A program made the translations under genes and the position numbers. The notes under the pieces are model-generated. The model ran no database searches, was not told the origin of the DNA, and saw only the letters and a program-made list of their open reading frames with translations. A stretch of DNA of 64,000 nucleotides from Parasponia andersonii (taxonomy: Eukaryota; Streptophyta; Magnoliopsida; Rosales; Cannabaceae), in assembly GCA_002914805.1 (NCBI GenBank), contig JXTB01000487.1, positions 1 through 64,000 on the forward strand. The letters are read 5' to 3'. Shown here one piece after another: positions 47,338 to 58,931 of the stretch (positions are counted from its first letter, which is position 1; each line of letters begins with the position of its first letter).

Positions 47338-47805
47338 TTAAACTTGATTTGTGACACCTAGTAAATTTCTTAGCTTGAGAAAATCTTCATGCTTGAGTGG
47401 TTTGATGAAAATATCTATCACTTGGTTTTGAGTCTTCATATACTTCAGTTGCATATCCTTTCGTGTAACATATTCTTTTATGCAATAGTAGTGGGTATCG
47501 ATGTGTTTGCTTCTATCATAGAAGACATGATTCTTTACCAAAATAATTGTTGACTTACTGTCAACACAGATCTCAGTGGGTTCATTCTGTGGAATGCATA
47601 GTTCTTTCAACAAGTTTCTTAGCTACATTGTATGACAGACACATGATGTAGCTATAATATACCCTGCTTTATAGCTTGAAAGTGTGACAATTAGTTGCTT
47701 CTTAGACATCCTTGTGAAAATAGTATTTCCCATGAAGAATGTAAAGCCACTTGTACTCTTTCGATCATCTAAGTCTCCACTCCAATTACTATCACTATAA
47801 CCCAA
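47338..47805 (-). pseudogene. Copia RNase H region (relic)
   Basis: Minus-strand pieces GYSDSNWSGDLDDRKSTSGF and DRSKHIDTHYYCIKEYV with FIKPLKHEDFLKLRNLLGV are the standard C-terminal end of copia Pol. The stop is near the polypurine tract (AAGGGAAAGA on the minus strand, 47330-47339). A frame break lies near 47620. Confidence 0.9.
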
Positions 47806-47899
47806 AAGATTATAGTTATTAGACGATGAATATTGTAAGCCAAAATTAATTATACCATTAATATATCAAAGGATTGTCTTGACAACTTTCAAATGAGTG

Positions 47900-48720
47900 A
47901 TTGTTAGAGATTTCATGCAACGACTAACCAGGCCCATGATATAGAGATGTCAGGTCTAGTATAAGTCAGGTACTGTAAACTTCTAACTAAGCTCTTGTAG
48001 AGTGTTGGATCTACCTTTTTTCATTCGTTATGCTTTGATAGTTTGACTCTATATTCGATCGATGTATTTAGTCTTGTAATCATTCATCCTAAACATTTTG
48101 ATGATCTCCTTAATATAACTTTCTCGTGAAATGAAAATTTCATCTTCTTCTTGCTTTACTTCTATGCTAAGATAGTAACATATGAGTCTGATGTTGATCA
48201 TCTCGAACTCTTTTGTTATTGCTTTTTTAAATTCTTCGAACATAGATGGATTTCTTCCTGTGAAGATCAAATCATTGACATAGAGGCACACGATATCTCC
48301 ATATTTTACTTTGATGTACAATACATGCTCGTAAGGATATTTAATGAAGTTGTTATCTTAGAAGTACTTGTTGATACAGCTATTTTATGCTCTTAGTGCT
48401 TGCTTTAACCCGTAAAAGGTACTTCTTTAACTTTAGAACCTTATCTTCTTGTCTCTTAATCTCATATACAGATAGTTGCTCTATATAGACTTTCTCTTCA
48501 AGGACTCTATTTAAGAAAGTAGACTTGACGTTCATTTGATGAATTTTTCGTTTATTTTGAGCAGCCAATAAGATGATAAAATGTATCATTTCTATTTGAG
48601 CGATAGGAACAAATACCTCATTATAGTCGATGCCAGGTCTTTGACTATTTCGTTTTGTGACCAATCTTGCCTTGTATCTCTCAGCTTCTCCTTTTGCATT
48701 TTCTTAGCCTTGTAGACCCA
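47900..48720 (-). pseudogene. Copia reverse transcriptase region (relic, YVND instead of YVDD)
   Basis: Contains RPGIDYNEVFVPIAQIEMI, IHQMNVKSTFLNRVLEEKVY and CLYVNDLIFTG. The catalytic YVDD appears as YVND (Asn codon 48276-48274), which would abolish activity. Other breaks occur near 48380 and after 48049. Confidence 0.9.
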
Positions 48721-48909
48721 TTTCATTCTGATTGCTTTGTGCTCCTTTGGAAGTGTAGCAAGCTCTTATGTATCATTCTTTATGATCGCCTTTATTTTTT
48801 CATCTATCGCATCTCGCGACTTCTTATTTTGTTTAGCTTCATCAAAGTTTAATGGTTCATAATCAGCAAGGAGACAAAAGAGAGTCAAGTCATTTTGAAT
48901 CTCAGTCAC

Positions 48910-48944
<35 letters not shown>

Positions 48945-49099
48945 TGTAAGCTCCTTAATCTTAGTAACTTTTCACTTAAACTATTACTTATAGATGATCT
49001 TGGTGTTATTTCTTGATGAGTGCTTGCCATTGGTAAAGTAGGTAAGATAACAGGCTCTTGCAGTTCTTCTCTTACTTGCTTCATTCTTTATTACTCGCT

Positions 49100-50420
49100 T
49101 TCTTATTTAATGTATGGTAAGAAGTCATAATTCACCTCTTGTGTGTGCTATTTCTAGGTGTTTTCTTTATCAAACTCCACATCATGACTAATAATGGTCT
49201 TGCCATTGTTTGGATTATAGAGCTTGTAGCCTTTTGAGTTAGAGTCGTGTCTGATGAAGATAAATTTCTCACTTTTATGGTCGAACTTGGTTCTCTTTTC
49301 ATCAAGCATGTGAGCATAAGCTATGCTTCTGAACACTTTTAGGTGGGAGATCCTAGGGTTTCTTCTGCTCCAAGCTTCCTATGGCGTCTTTCTCTACGCG
49401 CTTCTTATTGAAGAGTGATTTGATAGGTAAACTGTACAAGCTACAATTCCAGCCCTGAACTCTTTCAGTATTCCTTTGCTCTTGAGCATACTTCTAGCTA
49501 TATCAAGGATTGTTCTAGTCTTTTTTTCTGTGACACCATTCTATTAGGAAGATCTCGCTACTATTAAAAGACATTGGATATCGTTGTCTTCACAATATTT
49601 CTGAAACTTATGGGATGTGAATTCTCCTCCTCTATCAAATCTCGTTGCCTTGATACTTCGACTATTTTTCTTTTCAACAAGTACCTTGAAATTCTTGAAT
49701 TTTTTGAACACTTCTGATTTCTCATTCAAGAAATACACTCAAGTCTTTCTTGAAAAATCATCGATAAAAAAAAGAAAATAGTTACTCTTACTGAGAGAAC
49801 TTGATCTTATTAGACCATATACATTGGTATATGTGAGCTCAAGCAGTTTATGAACTTAGAAACTTGATTCTCTTGAAAAAAATTCTTCTGAATTACTTTC
49901 CTAGTAAGCATCCTTCACATAATTGATCTGGGTAATTGATGAAAGGTAGATTTCAAACTATTTTCTTCTTTGCTAATTATTCTAGGCTGTCAAAATTGAG
50001 ATGTCCAAACTTTAGGTGCCAAAGCCATAATAAATCTTTATAGTAAGCCTTTAGACACTTTGCAACGTTATTTTGAATGTGTAATAAGAACATTCTATTT
50101 CTTATCATTGGCACTTTGGTGATTAACTTGTTTCTATTTTCTCTTAAAGAAAGACTATTTTCTTTCATGTGAATATCATAGTCTTTCTCTAAGAGTTGGC
50201 CAAGACTCAAGATATTACTCTTTATATTAGACACGTAGTAAATGTTTAAAATAAACTGATGTTCTCTATTTCTCAAGCGTATGAGAATTTTATCTTTGCA
50301 TTTTACTACTGCCTTGGAATCATCTCCAAATGAAATATTTTTGGTCACCAACTCGTCAAGCTCTATGAACATGTCTCTTTTTCCACACATATGATTGCTT
50401 GAACCGCTGTCAAGATACTA
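49100..50420 (-). pseudogene. Copia protease and integrase region (relic)
   Basis: The protease active-site piece YLDSGSSNHMCGKRD lies near 50385-50420, followed by NIYYVSNIKSNILSLGQLLE. The GAG-pre-integrase motif LLWLWHLKFGHLNFDSL is at about 49980-50030. The integrase core keeps RFDRGGEFTSHKFQKYC near 49600-49650. KFDHKSEKFIFIRHDSNSKG near 49220-49290 is from the region behind the core. Stops separate them. Confidence 0.88.
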
Positions 50421-50449
50421 TAGATTTTCTTGGCACTCATTGGTCTCCT

Positions 50450-51412
50450 TGAATGCTAACAATAACATATTTTTCTCTTGTCTTTTATCTTTGGCATAGT
50501 TGGCTCTCTCTTGTACCTTCTTTGGAGCTCTACATTTGGAAGCGTAATAACCATACCTTTGATAGTTATAACACTTGATTTGGGACTTGTCGTGTCAATG
50601 CCATGGAATACCTCTTCCATGACCTCTTCCTGAGTTTTCTCTTCTATCTTCATTTTCATAATTATTATTGAAGCTTTCTCATCCTCCTCTTCCATGTCCA
50701 CGACCTCTTCTTTGGCCACGACCTCTTTCACGTCATTTTTCATTACTGAAGTCTTTTTCTTTCTCGTTGAGTTGAGCCTTAAAGAGCTGTTCATGGAAAT
50801 TTTACATCTTTTTTTCTTTTCTTTGTGGGCTTGTAAGGAACCCAAGAGTTGTTCTATGGTTATGGCTCCTAAATCTTTGGTTTCTTCAATAACGTAATAA
50901 TATTCTTAAATTTTAGATTTAATGACCGAAGAATCTTTTTCATGATCATAATATTTTCTAGTTTCTCAGCATTTCTTTTCATTTGATTGGAAATAGTTAG
51001 AACTCTAGAAAAGTAGTTAGAAACTAACTTAGTTTCTATCATGTGTAGTAAATCAAACTCTCCTCTTAGAGTTTGAAGGCATACCTTTTTAACTTTTTTT
51101 TCTTCCTTGTATGAAATTTGAAGTTTCTTCTATACATCCTTAGCGGAGATTGCACAAAAGATTTTCTCAAACCCATTATCATCTAAGGCTTGGTAGATGA
51201 TTTGTTTCTCTTCCTTGAGTGTTTTAAATTATCCTTTTATATTGAGGATAGTATTGCTTCATCTCTTAGCTCTTCGTAGCCTTTCTCTACAATATCCCAG
51301 ACATTATGTTCTTCAATGGAGACCTTTATTTTGATAGTTTAATTATCAAAATTACTACCTTGAAGTGGTGGAACTTGAAGAGATGCTAAACTACCCATAG
51401 TCATAGCTCTTA
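50450..51412 (-). pseudogene. Copia gag region (relic)
   Basis: Begins near 51406 with TMGSLASLQVPPLQGSNFDN. VSIEEHNVWDIVEKGYEE follows and the part near 50730-50800 is basic. The nucleocapsid knuckle near 50530-50570 reads CYNYQRYGYYASKC, so one Cys and the His of the CCHC motif are Tyr. Several stops interrupt the frame. Confidence 0.8.
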
Positions 51413-51885
51413 ACAGAGCGAGCTTTTGAAAATTTTGACTACACGGATGGATCCAGAATGTCGAAAAACCTTACGATTGACTAGTATATCGACTTGGTCA
51501 AAATCAACTACTCGGTTAATGGTCAACACTAGTCAATAATGCAATTAACAGCTCCGACGACTTAGTTAATGACGCGTTCAAATGACTTTGACGGCTTATT
51601 CAATGATCAGTCAAACGGCTCTAACTCGGCTCAACTCGGTGAGTTGACTCAATTTGTGGCAATAAATTTCTGATGACTTGTTCAGACTCGTTCGAACTCT
51701 GATTGGGCTGATTTTTACAGTAATATGTTCGTCTTATTGAGCTCTTCAATTTGATATGTAATAATGGTATATTTGGAATAAATAGATAATACTGTCAATT
51801 TCAAGAATTTTTTTCTGATGTGGAAGACCAATCAAAGCTATGATCACAGATCATACTTAGAATTTCAAGAGAACTCGCAATCTTA

Positions 51886-51896
51886 CTCTGATACCA
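51886..51896 (-). promoter_or_regulatory. Primer-binding site of the copia element
   Basis: On the minus strand TGGTATCAGAG follows the LTR end by a few bases. It is complementary to the 3' end of plant initiator methionine tRNA, the usual copia primer. Confidence 0.88.
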
Positions 51897-51899
51897 CTT

Positions 51900-52255
51900 T
51901 ATTAGAAATTTGAGATTTTAAAGGCTAAAAAGACTAAAGGAGAAACTTGAGAGAATTTTGGTAGAAGAGGAGAACTTGTATTACTATATGAATTATTTCT
52001 TTTAGTTTAGTACAAAATGGAGGAGGAGCACTCTATTTATTCTACTCTAAAGATGATTCTAGATAGTGTAAGAATGCTCTATCCAATCACTAACTACCTA
52101 ATTAATTATACAATCTAGTAAATACAAAATTACTCTAAAAACTTAGAAAATAAACTATGAGTTATTAGACACACAAAATAAACCCAAAATAAGCCCAAAT
52201 AACAAAACTACTTATCTATGGCCCAATAGGTCACAAATAAATTTATTTTCTAACA
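51900..52255 (-). repeat. Right LTR (5' LTR of the copia element)
   Basis: Starts TATTAGAAATTTGAG, so the expected TG has become TA, and ends TTCTAACA. Matches the left LTR. Confidence 0.88.
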
Positions 52256-52840
52256 AAATGCATATTGTCCGTTTTACGTTATGTTTATTCTCACATTAAC
52301 ATTCTATATATGTTTGAACCAGGGAACTGCGGAGGACATTTCTAATGTAAGATTCAGGGGTCGCTCTAGTGGTTCGAGGGCAATGACCAGTGAGGTTTCT
52401 CCCAGTATGAGAAGTAGAGTCTTAAGTAGACTTTTGTTTGGGGTATGACATTAGCTATATACTTATTCTTTTCAGAAATTGTGACACATTTTTTTGTCTT
52501 ATTGATGGAAATAATATTGTTTGCTTCTGGTAGAAATGTTCTAGTTGTTGTCCGTTTGACACTTTCATTGTCGCTTAGTAGAAATCTTGCCTCGCAATGG
52601 ACCTAGGTCAATTTGGATCGAACCACATAAATTGGTGTGTTGTGTGTGATTGTTGAAGTTCTTGATTTAGCTTTTCAGTTTTAGTTATCTATACTTGAAG
52701 TTGTTAATTAAAGTCTTCTGGTAACTAACGTTTCTCCTTTCCTCATTTTATATTTGGTCAATGGAAATATTTTTCCCCCCAATTTGTGGTTAGGCTACTT
52801 GGTTTCATGTTGACATACAAGTTCTAAATACACGTAAAAG

Positions 52841-53694
52841 GACCTCGTGACAAAGATGCATGCCGCAAGTACATGCAGCAAGTCAATGCGTTTGAGGTAC
52901 GATCTAGTTTGTTTATATCTGTCCAATGTATTTTTCATTTTACAAATTTGTTCCATTAAATTTAGTTACTTTTGCAGTTTTTATATTGGTCACTTTCATG
53001 GTTTTTACTTATTTTTTCTACCAGGGATTTTATGTTGATAATTGTCATACTGGAAGTGCCAATTATTGTGGGATTCTAAAGATCGTTACATATCATTCGA
53101 AGATACCGAAGCTGTGGCAAGATTTGTAGTAGAAGAGCACAACAAAAATAAAGGTTTGTTGATTGTTGTTCTCGTGATATATTTTTCTTTTTTCGCACTT
53201 AAGGCTTTGTTCAGAATTTGGATTTATGGGAAAAAATAAATAAAATTTCAAGAGATTTCATTATCTCTCGTTTGAATTGAAATTAAAAAAAAAAATGATA
53301 AGAAATTCTTTTCAAGAAAAAGTGTGAGTTTTGTTTAATGTTATTTTTTAGTATATGAAATGTTAAAACATTAATTAATAAAATGAAAAGTGTCTAAATA
53401 AACTTTCATAAACTTGTAAAGAAAGTATTTTTCTCTTTATTTTTCCTCAATTTTTTCTTTGCTATTTTTTTTTTCTTCTAAAATTCGGGTTCTAAACGGA
53501 GCCTAAAATAATGGAAATTTTGTCAAATGATTTTTCAAAAATTTAATTGTGTAAGGTTGGGGAGTCCAAGCTTGAGCTGAAAAGGATTGTGAAAGCGAAT
53601 TCGCACTGCTGCTACGGACAAACTTTCATCTTGAAGTCGGAAACAACAGACGAGACCTTCTATGAAGCCAAGATCTACTTCAAGCCTTCAAGAG
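52841..53694 (+). pseudogene. Cystatin-like gene remnant (three exons, frame broken)
   Basis: Cystatins inhibit papain-type cysteine proteases. Candidate exons are 52841-52896 (PRDKDACRKYMQQVNAFE), 53025-53153 and 53556-53694. The second holds GFYVDNCHTGSANYCGILK in one frame and DRYISFEDTEAVARFVVEEH in another. The latter resembles the cystatin LARFAV helix. The third holds VGESKLELKRIVKANSHCC and TTDETFYEAKIYFKPS, like the cystatin beta strands ending EAKVWVKP. The inhibitory QxVxG loop is not recognisable. The frame changes by one base within exon 2 (near 53075). The exon 2/3 junction also does not keep frame with the visible AG (53555). A further open piece at 52323-52442 (from GTAEDISNVRFRG) may be an upstream exon. 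A broken gene is the best reading; sequencing error is the alternative. Confidence 0.5.
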
Positions 53695-54239
53695 GTAATA
53701 TGTCTTGTATTTCATCATGAATGCAAAACACTATCCCATGAAGACTTTGACTCAATTAGATTGAAGATCTTGCAGCTATTTGATGCCTTATATCTATCTA
53801 TCTGTTCATAAGCAACTATATTTCACAGGCAAAATAGTAAATTATTGGTAGTTAGTTGTATGTTTCTTTCTACCTCTCGATGTACATAGACACAAACAAG
53901 AGCATTGAATTTCAATGCGTATGGTACCTGATTTCATTTTTTTTTTTAAAAACTTATTTTTACTTACTATTTTTTTTTTTTTTAAAATGAACTTGTTAAT
54001 TGTTATTATTAAATAATCAATAGTTTGTCGAAAACAAAGTCATAAGTGGATATTGAAATGTTAAACCATGAAACATAAATTACACATATGTTTCTTCCAT
54101 TAAAAAAAGTGTTATATCAAGATACAAAAAGTATATAGGTAAATATTTCATAGTCAAAAGCTTAATTTGGGCTACTCATCTCCAATGTTGAGGTTAAAGT
54201 TTTGAATTCCAAACTTCTGTTAAAACAAATCACACATGC
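53695..54239. other. Intergenic DNA
   Basis: AT-rich with long T runs near 53937 and 53970. No gene visible. It may include the 3' end of the cystatin-like unit. Confidence 0.4.
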
Positions 54240-54470
54240 TTTAATTCAATAGGTTTTTTTTTTACTTATGTGTATATATTTTTTTTTCAACCGTTGGATC
54301 ATCGTATAATAGTGATCTAACGACTATAATGAGGTATATGAAAAAACGTACATCATTAATGTTATTTCTCTATTTTATTTTAGACTATAAAAAATATGCA
54401 TAATATTTTTTATTGGTCAAATTAATATTTATGTATAGGTAAAAAAAAATTACTACTGGATTGACAACCT
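54240..54470. mobile_element. MITE-like element copy E, inverted relative to A and B
   Basis: Read as reverse complement it shows CATTAATGATGTACGTTTTT, GTCGTTAGATCAC and GATGATCCAACGGTTG in the order of copies A and B. Ends are AATTCAATAGG and GGATTGACAACCTC. A (TA)n tract follows at 54472-54490. Non-coding. Confidence 0.6.
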
Positions 54471-55092
54471 CTATATATATATATATATATTTATATAAGG
54501 CATTATTAGATGCAACTGTTAATGAATCATTGAAAATGAATTTAAAAAAATATAAAAATGAATATAAAAAAAATATATTAATGAGAATGATAATTTTTTA
54601 ACATGAAAATTATGATTTGTGTCCGATAGTGATATTTAAGTTTCTAAAATTTTTACCATCGATTATAAAATAATAATAAGTTCATAAATAGCATTAGAAT
54701 AACATTTTTTATTTGACTAACTATTATGGATAATTTAATTTAGGTGTAACTATTAAAAAAATCCCAAAAAAAAACATGGCATTACATTTATTCATCCTCC
54801 TGGTCATATAAACGAAATATCATTTTTTCAAGAGGTTTACCCCGTTTTGTGATTGTGAATCTATTTAATAAGACGCCGTTTACTCAGTCCTGCAGTATAT
54901 TGTTGTCATTTGCGAGTTAATACATCTATAATAAAAACGGTACGTCGTTTTGTATCGACGGACAACTCATTATCGTTACCTTAGATCACCACTTCTCAAA
55001 TCTACCCCTGTTTGTTAAAAAAAAAACATAAAAATTGCTTTAATTAAACTGCCCCAAAACGGCAAAACCTTTATATACATATTACACACGGG
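54471..55092. other. Intergenic DNA and promoter-like copy
   Basis: No gene visible. The segment from about 54860 to 55090 (AAAACGGCAAAACC, then TTTATATACATA) resembles the stretches before the leader copies at 45600 and 63650. It is probably the upstream part of the disrupted leader copy at 55655. Confidence 0.4.
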
Positions 55093-55640
55093 GTTTATTG
55101 CACATGTGGTCCCTAAATTATCCAAATTATCATAATTTGGTCATCAAAATTTTAATTGTGGCAATTAAATCATTACATTTTCTAATTTTAAGCAATTTAG
55201 TCCTTTGACTGTTTAAATAGAATCTTGCTATTAAATTTTTGACGAAAAATACATGTTGTAACTTCTGAAAATTGACTTTAAGAGAAAATAAATTAAACAA
55301 AAGTATTTAAAAAGAATGGAAAACATATTATTTGTATTTTTATAGTTATTGGAACTACAAATTTAGATAAAATTTTTTATAATTATTTATTTTTATGTCT
55401 AAAATTCTTAAATTACTTTTCAAATATACTTTAATTAGATACTATTATGTGCTTCTCAATTGTGCTTTTTTCTTTTTTTTTTTTTGGTCAGAAATTTAAC
55501 AACGAGATGCAATTTAAATAATTTGAGGTTTAAATTACCTCAAATCGAAAAGTTTAGGAGCTTAATTGTAATAATTAGAATTTTTAGGACAAAATTACTA
55601 TAAATTGGTTAGTTTAGGGACCATTTTGGTCCATTAATAT
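55093..55640. mobile_element. Inverted-repeat MITE-like element inside a promoter-like copy
   Basis: The left end GCACATGTGGTCCCTAAATT matches the reverse complement of the right end, GGACCAAAATGGTCCCTAAA. The pairing goes on through TCCAAATTATCATAATTTGG for about 45 bp. Non-coding. It separates a promoter-like segment (to 55092) from its leader (from 55655). The target duplication is not clear. Confidence 0.55.
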
Positions 55641-55654
55641 ATTTATATAATTTA

Positions 55655-55874
55655 TAATTTTACAATGCCTAAAACACTCAAACAATTTTCAGCTTCTCTA
55701 ATCACTTGGTATAATTTTTGAACAATTCTGATAAGGTAGATGCTCTTTCATTCTTTAATTTCAATAATGGTTTTTCTTTGCTCGATAGAAGAAATTGGTG
55801 GGTTTCAGACTCTGCTCTTTTGTTGATTTTTCTTTGTGATTTTTCTCAAAACACTCAAACACTACAAATTCAAT
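55655..55874 (+). other. Gene-leader-like repeat, copy 3, cut by a CACTA element
   Basis: Contains ATTCTGATAAGGTAGATGCT, TTTCAATAATGG, TTGGTGGGTTTCAGACTCTG and CTCAAACACTAC, which match the copy at 63700 in order. It stops at 55874 where the CACTA terminus starts; the downstream half of the leader is not recognisable beyond the element. Confidence 0.5.
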
Positions 55875-57015
55875 CACTACAAGAAAGTAGACTTTCATCG
55901 ACGGGCTATGTAAAACCCGTCAGAGAAATGTATATTTACTAACGTGTTGGGTTGAAACTCGTCGGTAAAAATTATCCAAAAAATCCAATTATGAGCACTC
56001 TATGCCAATAGGCCTGCGTCAGTACATTTGTCATTTACCGACGAATAATTTATTTTCCGTCGGTAAAATGATATTGAAAAAAATGCACGTCACCTTACCG
56101 CGAAAAGAATTACTATTTAGTGCTTATTATTTTTTTTATCCAAAATTAAAGAATTTTTAAGGTACATTTGCCGAGGGAGAGTCTTTATTCCGTCAGGGAA
56201 AGTTAATAAAACAATTAATAAAAATGTTTTACAACAAAACCCTATTCTCCTCTTTCTCTTAGTCTCAATTCAGCAATAGTCCCTTTTTTCCCCTTTCTCT
56301 CATCGCTCACAGCCCCTCCATCTCTCTCTCTCTCTCTTCCGCCACTCTTCCCTTATTATCACTCCTTCCTTACCGCCCTTCTCTCTTTTGCTCTCGGTTT
56401 CTCTCTCTTTTGCTTAGTCTCAGTTTATTTTTCTTAGTCTTTTGGGCTCATGGTCTCCTTTTCTTAGTGATCTTATGGTATGAAAGGTAAGTGCTTCTTA
56501 AACTGATTTTGTGTATTTATTTATTTTTTTAATTTTATGATTTGTGATAATTTTGTGATATTCTTGTGTTATATATGTCTTGGATCTAATTTCTGATATG
56601 GTTACTGATCAGGTGATATTCTTGTGTTATCTTATTGTGATAATTTTATTTTTTATTTGGTTAAGGATGATACGAAAATTTCCTCTATTACTTAAATTTC
56701 CTCTGTTATGAAAACTGCTTGATGGATATCGACGTGTGGTTCATCAGTATAGCACTGGCAAATTTTTCTACTATCATCCATAATAATTTACATGTCGCCT
56801 TGTGTATTATTTTTCTATGTTTATTTAATTTGTAATGGCAACCAAAACTTGAAAAAAAAAACCTATAGAGTGCATTTGCAAGACTGGAGAAGTTATTTTT
56901 GTGCCTAATGGTTTTCTGATGCAGTTCCGATAGAACACATAACTTTTTGAAAATTTCATTTTTCATTGTAATTATTAAATACTTGCTTAACAATTTTTTT
57001 AAGATACATTCATGA

Positions 57016-57066
57016 GGATTTGAATCCCAAAGCACACACTTACCTACCTAACTATATGAGCTAGCC
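57016..57066 (-). other. tRNA-like (SINE-like) Pol III promoter remnant
   Basis: On the minus strand TAGCTCATATAGTTAGG resembles a Pol III box A. About 20 bases further GGGATTCAAATCC resembles box B. The spacing is that of a tRNA-derived SINE head. It lies inside the CACTA element. No full SINE boundary or target duplication was found, so this is tentative. Confidence 0.3.
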
Positions 57067-57989
57067 TCAAGTACCATACTTGCATAACAAAATAAGTTAC
57101 CAATAACTGGAAAAGAGTTTCTATGGTATTCTAATTCTAATAGTTACAAAACATGATAAGGATGAGTTAAAAATTTCTATCTTATATATAAATAGAATTA
57201 TAGTTTTTTCATGATATAAAGTGATTTAGACCGAAATAAGATTTACCTTTGTAATGTTTTCTTTTATGTTGTAAGAGAAATATGCTAAATGTATTATTTT
57301 TCCATGTCGATCGTTTGCTTTTCTTTCTTTGTTTTTTCTTTTTTTTTGTCCTTTTTCAAAGCTTTCTAATACTTTTTTGTTATTACATACTTTATTAAAA
57401 ACAAAACGCATAGATATTATATTTATGTTGTTTAAAGATTTACTTAACTCTTTTACGCATGAGATCACTAAACAGTGGAAATTTTCTTCAAAATTGATTT
57501 CAATAAAGATCAAATGAACCCTAACTTATATTTTATAATACACTATAAGTAAATTATGTGCCGTACATCATTTAAGTATCTAACTAAAAAATAGCAAAGC
57601 ATATGAATACAAAGATAGAAAATTGGTGACTGTGCAATGAATTTTATATAGTCACTTAAAGATTAGATATATAAATATATATTGACATTAATGGTATCTG
57701 AAAAGTGGAGAATGTATATCAATAATTAATGAATAGACTACTGTTAGTTTATGAATCGATAGATTAAGTACAAATCATCTATTAAGGCCTATTTTAGCAT
57801 CTTAGTTTAAAAGTACAATTACATAAATAAATAATTGTGTATATAAATATAAATACATAACTAGTTATGGCTTTTGATCCATAGAAAATAGATACATGTA
57901 CGATTGTATGCATGGAACCTATATGTGGACAATATAAAATAGCCCCTCAGATGAAAAAATGTGAAGAAAGAAGTTACTGAGGACTGAGG

Positions 57990-58232
57990 ACTACCAGTAC
58001 GGGACAAGTTGCTAAGACCATTGCCACCTTGAAACAGCACTTGGCTGAGAAGGATGCAGAGCACGCATGATAGATTGACGAGACTCAGTGACAGATGGCC
58101 GAGAAAGAAGTGGAAAATCAATGCCGGCTTGAGGAGACTCAGTGACAACTAAACGAGCAAAACCGTATGCTTCAAACATTGATCGAAAAGCTCGGTATCG
58201 AGATGCCACCACCTCCGCCACTAGAAATGTAG
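57990..58232 (+). pseudogene. CACTA transposase C-terminal coiled-coil relic
   Basis: The plus strand reads ATLKQHLAEKDAEHA, QMAEKEVENQCRLEETQ and QLNEQNRMLQTLIEKLGIEM with stops between them. It ends PPPPPLEM and a stop. Such Gln/Glu-rich coiled coils end the transposase-associated protein of plant CACTA elements. Only this C-terminal part is recognisable here. Confidence 0.6.
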
Positions 58233-58931
58233 ATGTTTTTTATTTTTACAATATGTTCTAATTTAGATACAATTTGTATATTTTCTTTATTTAATAAAAT
58301 TATGTTATTAATTTATCTTCTTTCAAATTTTAATTTATTAGTTAATGAAATTAATTATTCATTATTACTTATTATTCATTAATTATTATTAAGTAATAAA
58401 TTATTTAAATATATTTTTTAAAAAAATTAAGGAGACTTTTGCCAACGCATTAATGCGTCGGTAAAAGTTTTTTAATGCACTACAAACAAACTTTTAACGA
58501 CACAGTTTGTCGTTGAAAAATGTATTTTTAAATAATTTTCAACGACGAATAAATACGTAGTGATTGTTTGACTTTCACCTACGAGTTTTTGCGTCGGTAA
58601 AAGTCAAATAGTTTTTAAATTTGGTGATATTTTTACCGACATAAATCTTTCTCCGACACAAAGAGTACGTAGGTAAAAGTCATTAAAGCGTCGGCGAATG
58701 ATACTTTCACCGACAAAAATCAATTTGCATCAGAAGGTGACTTTTAGCTACGGTCTTATACCGACAACGTCCGCTGACGAGAAAATACATCGGAAATTGT
58801 CAAATGACTTTTGCTGATGCAATTACAGTACTTTCGCCGACGAAAAAATGCGTTGGAAAAAGTCATCTTTCTTGTTTAATGAAATTAATTATCGCATTTC
58901 TATTTTTAATTTTAGGGCTTTTAAAGTAGTG

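Larger units (their letters stand above)
46966..52255 (-). mobile_element. Ty1/copia LTR retrotransposon, full length but decayed
   Basis: About 5.3 kb, read on the minus strand. LTRs at 46966-47329 and 51900-52255, a methionine-type primer-binding site next to the right LTR and a polypurine stretch next to the left. Order gag, protease, integrase, reverse transcriptase, RNase H is that of Ty1/copia. Flanks AAATA and AAATG may be a mutated 5-bp target duplication. It lies between leader copy 1/2 and the cystatin-like exons, so it may sit in an intron of that gene. Many stops and shifts show it is dead. Confidence 0.9.
55875..58881 (+). mobile_element. CACTA (En/Spm) DNA transposon, decayed
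   Basis: Begins with the classical terminus CACTACAAGAAAG. The right end, CTTTCTTGTTTAATG, is a slightly altered inverted partner. Subterminal regions are full of CGACGR / YCGTCG-type motifs (for example CCGTCGGTAAAA, GCGTCGGTAAAAGT), as in CACTA elements. A transposase-like coiled-coil relic lies near the right end. A further CACTACAAACAAAC at 58478 suggests a second, nested or truncated copy. AAT precedes the left end but no clean 3-bp duplication follows the right end. Size about 3.0 kb, much shorter than autonomous elements. Confidence 0.8.

Noticed and set aside
58012..58221. Minus-strand frame of 69 codons
   Set aside because: Antisense of the CACTA coiled-coil relic, which reads sensibly on the plus strand.
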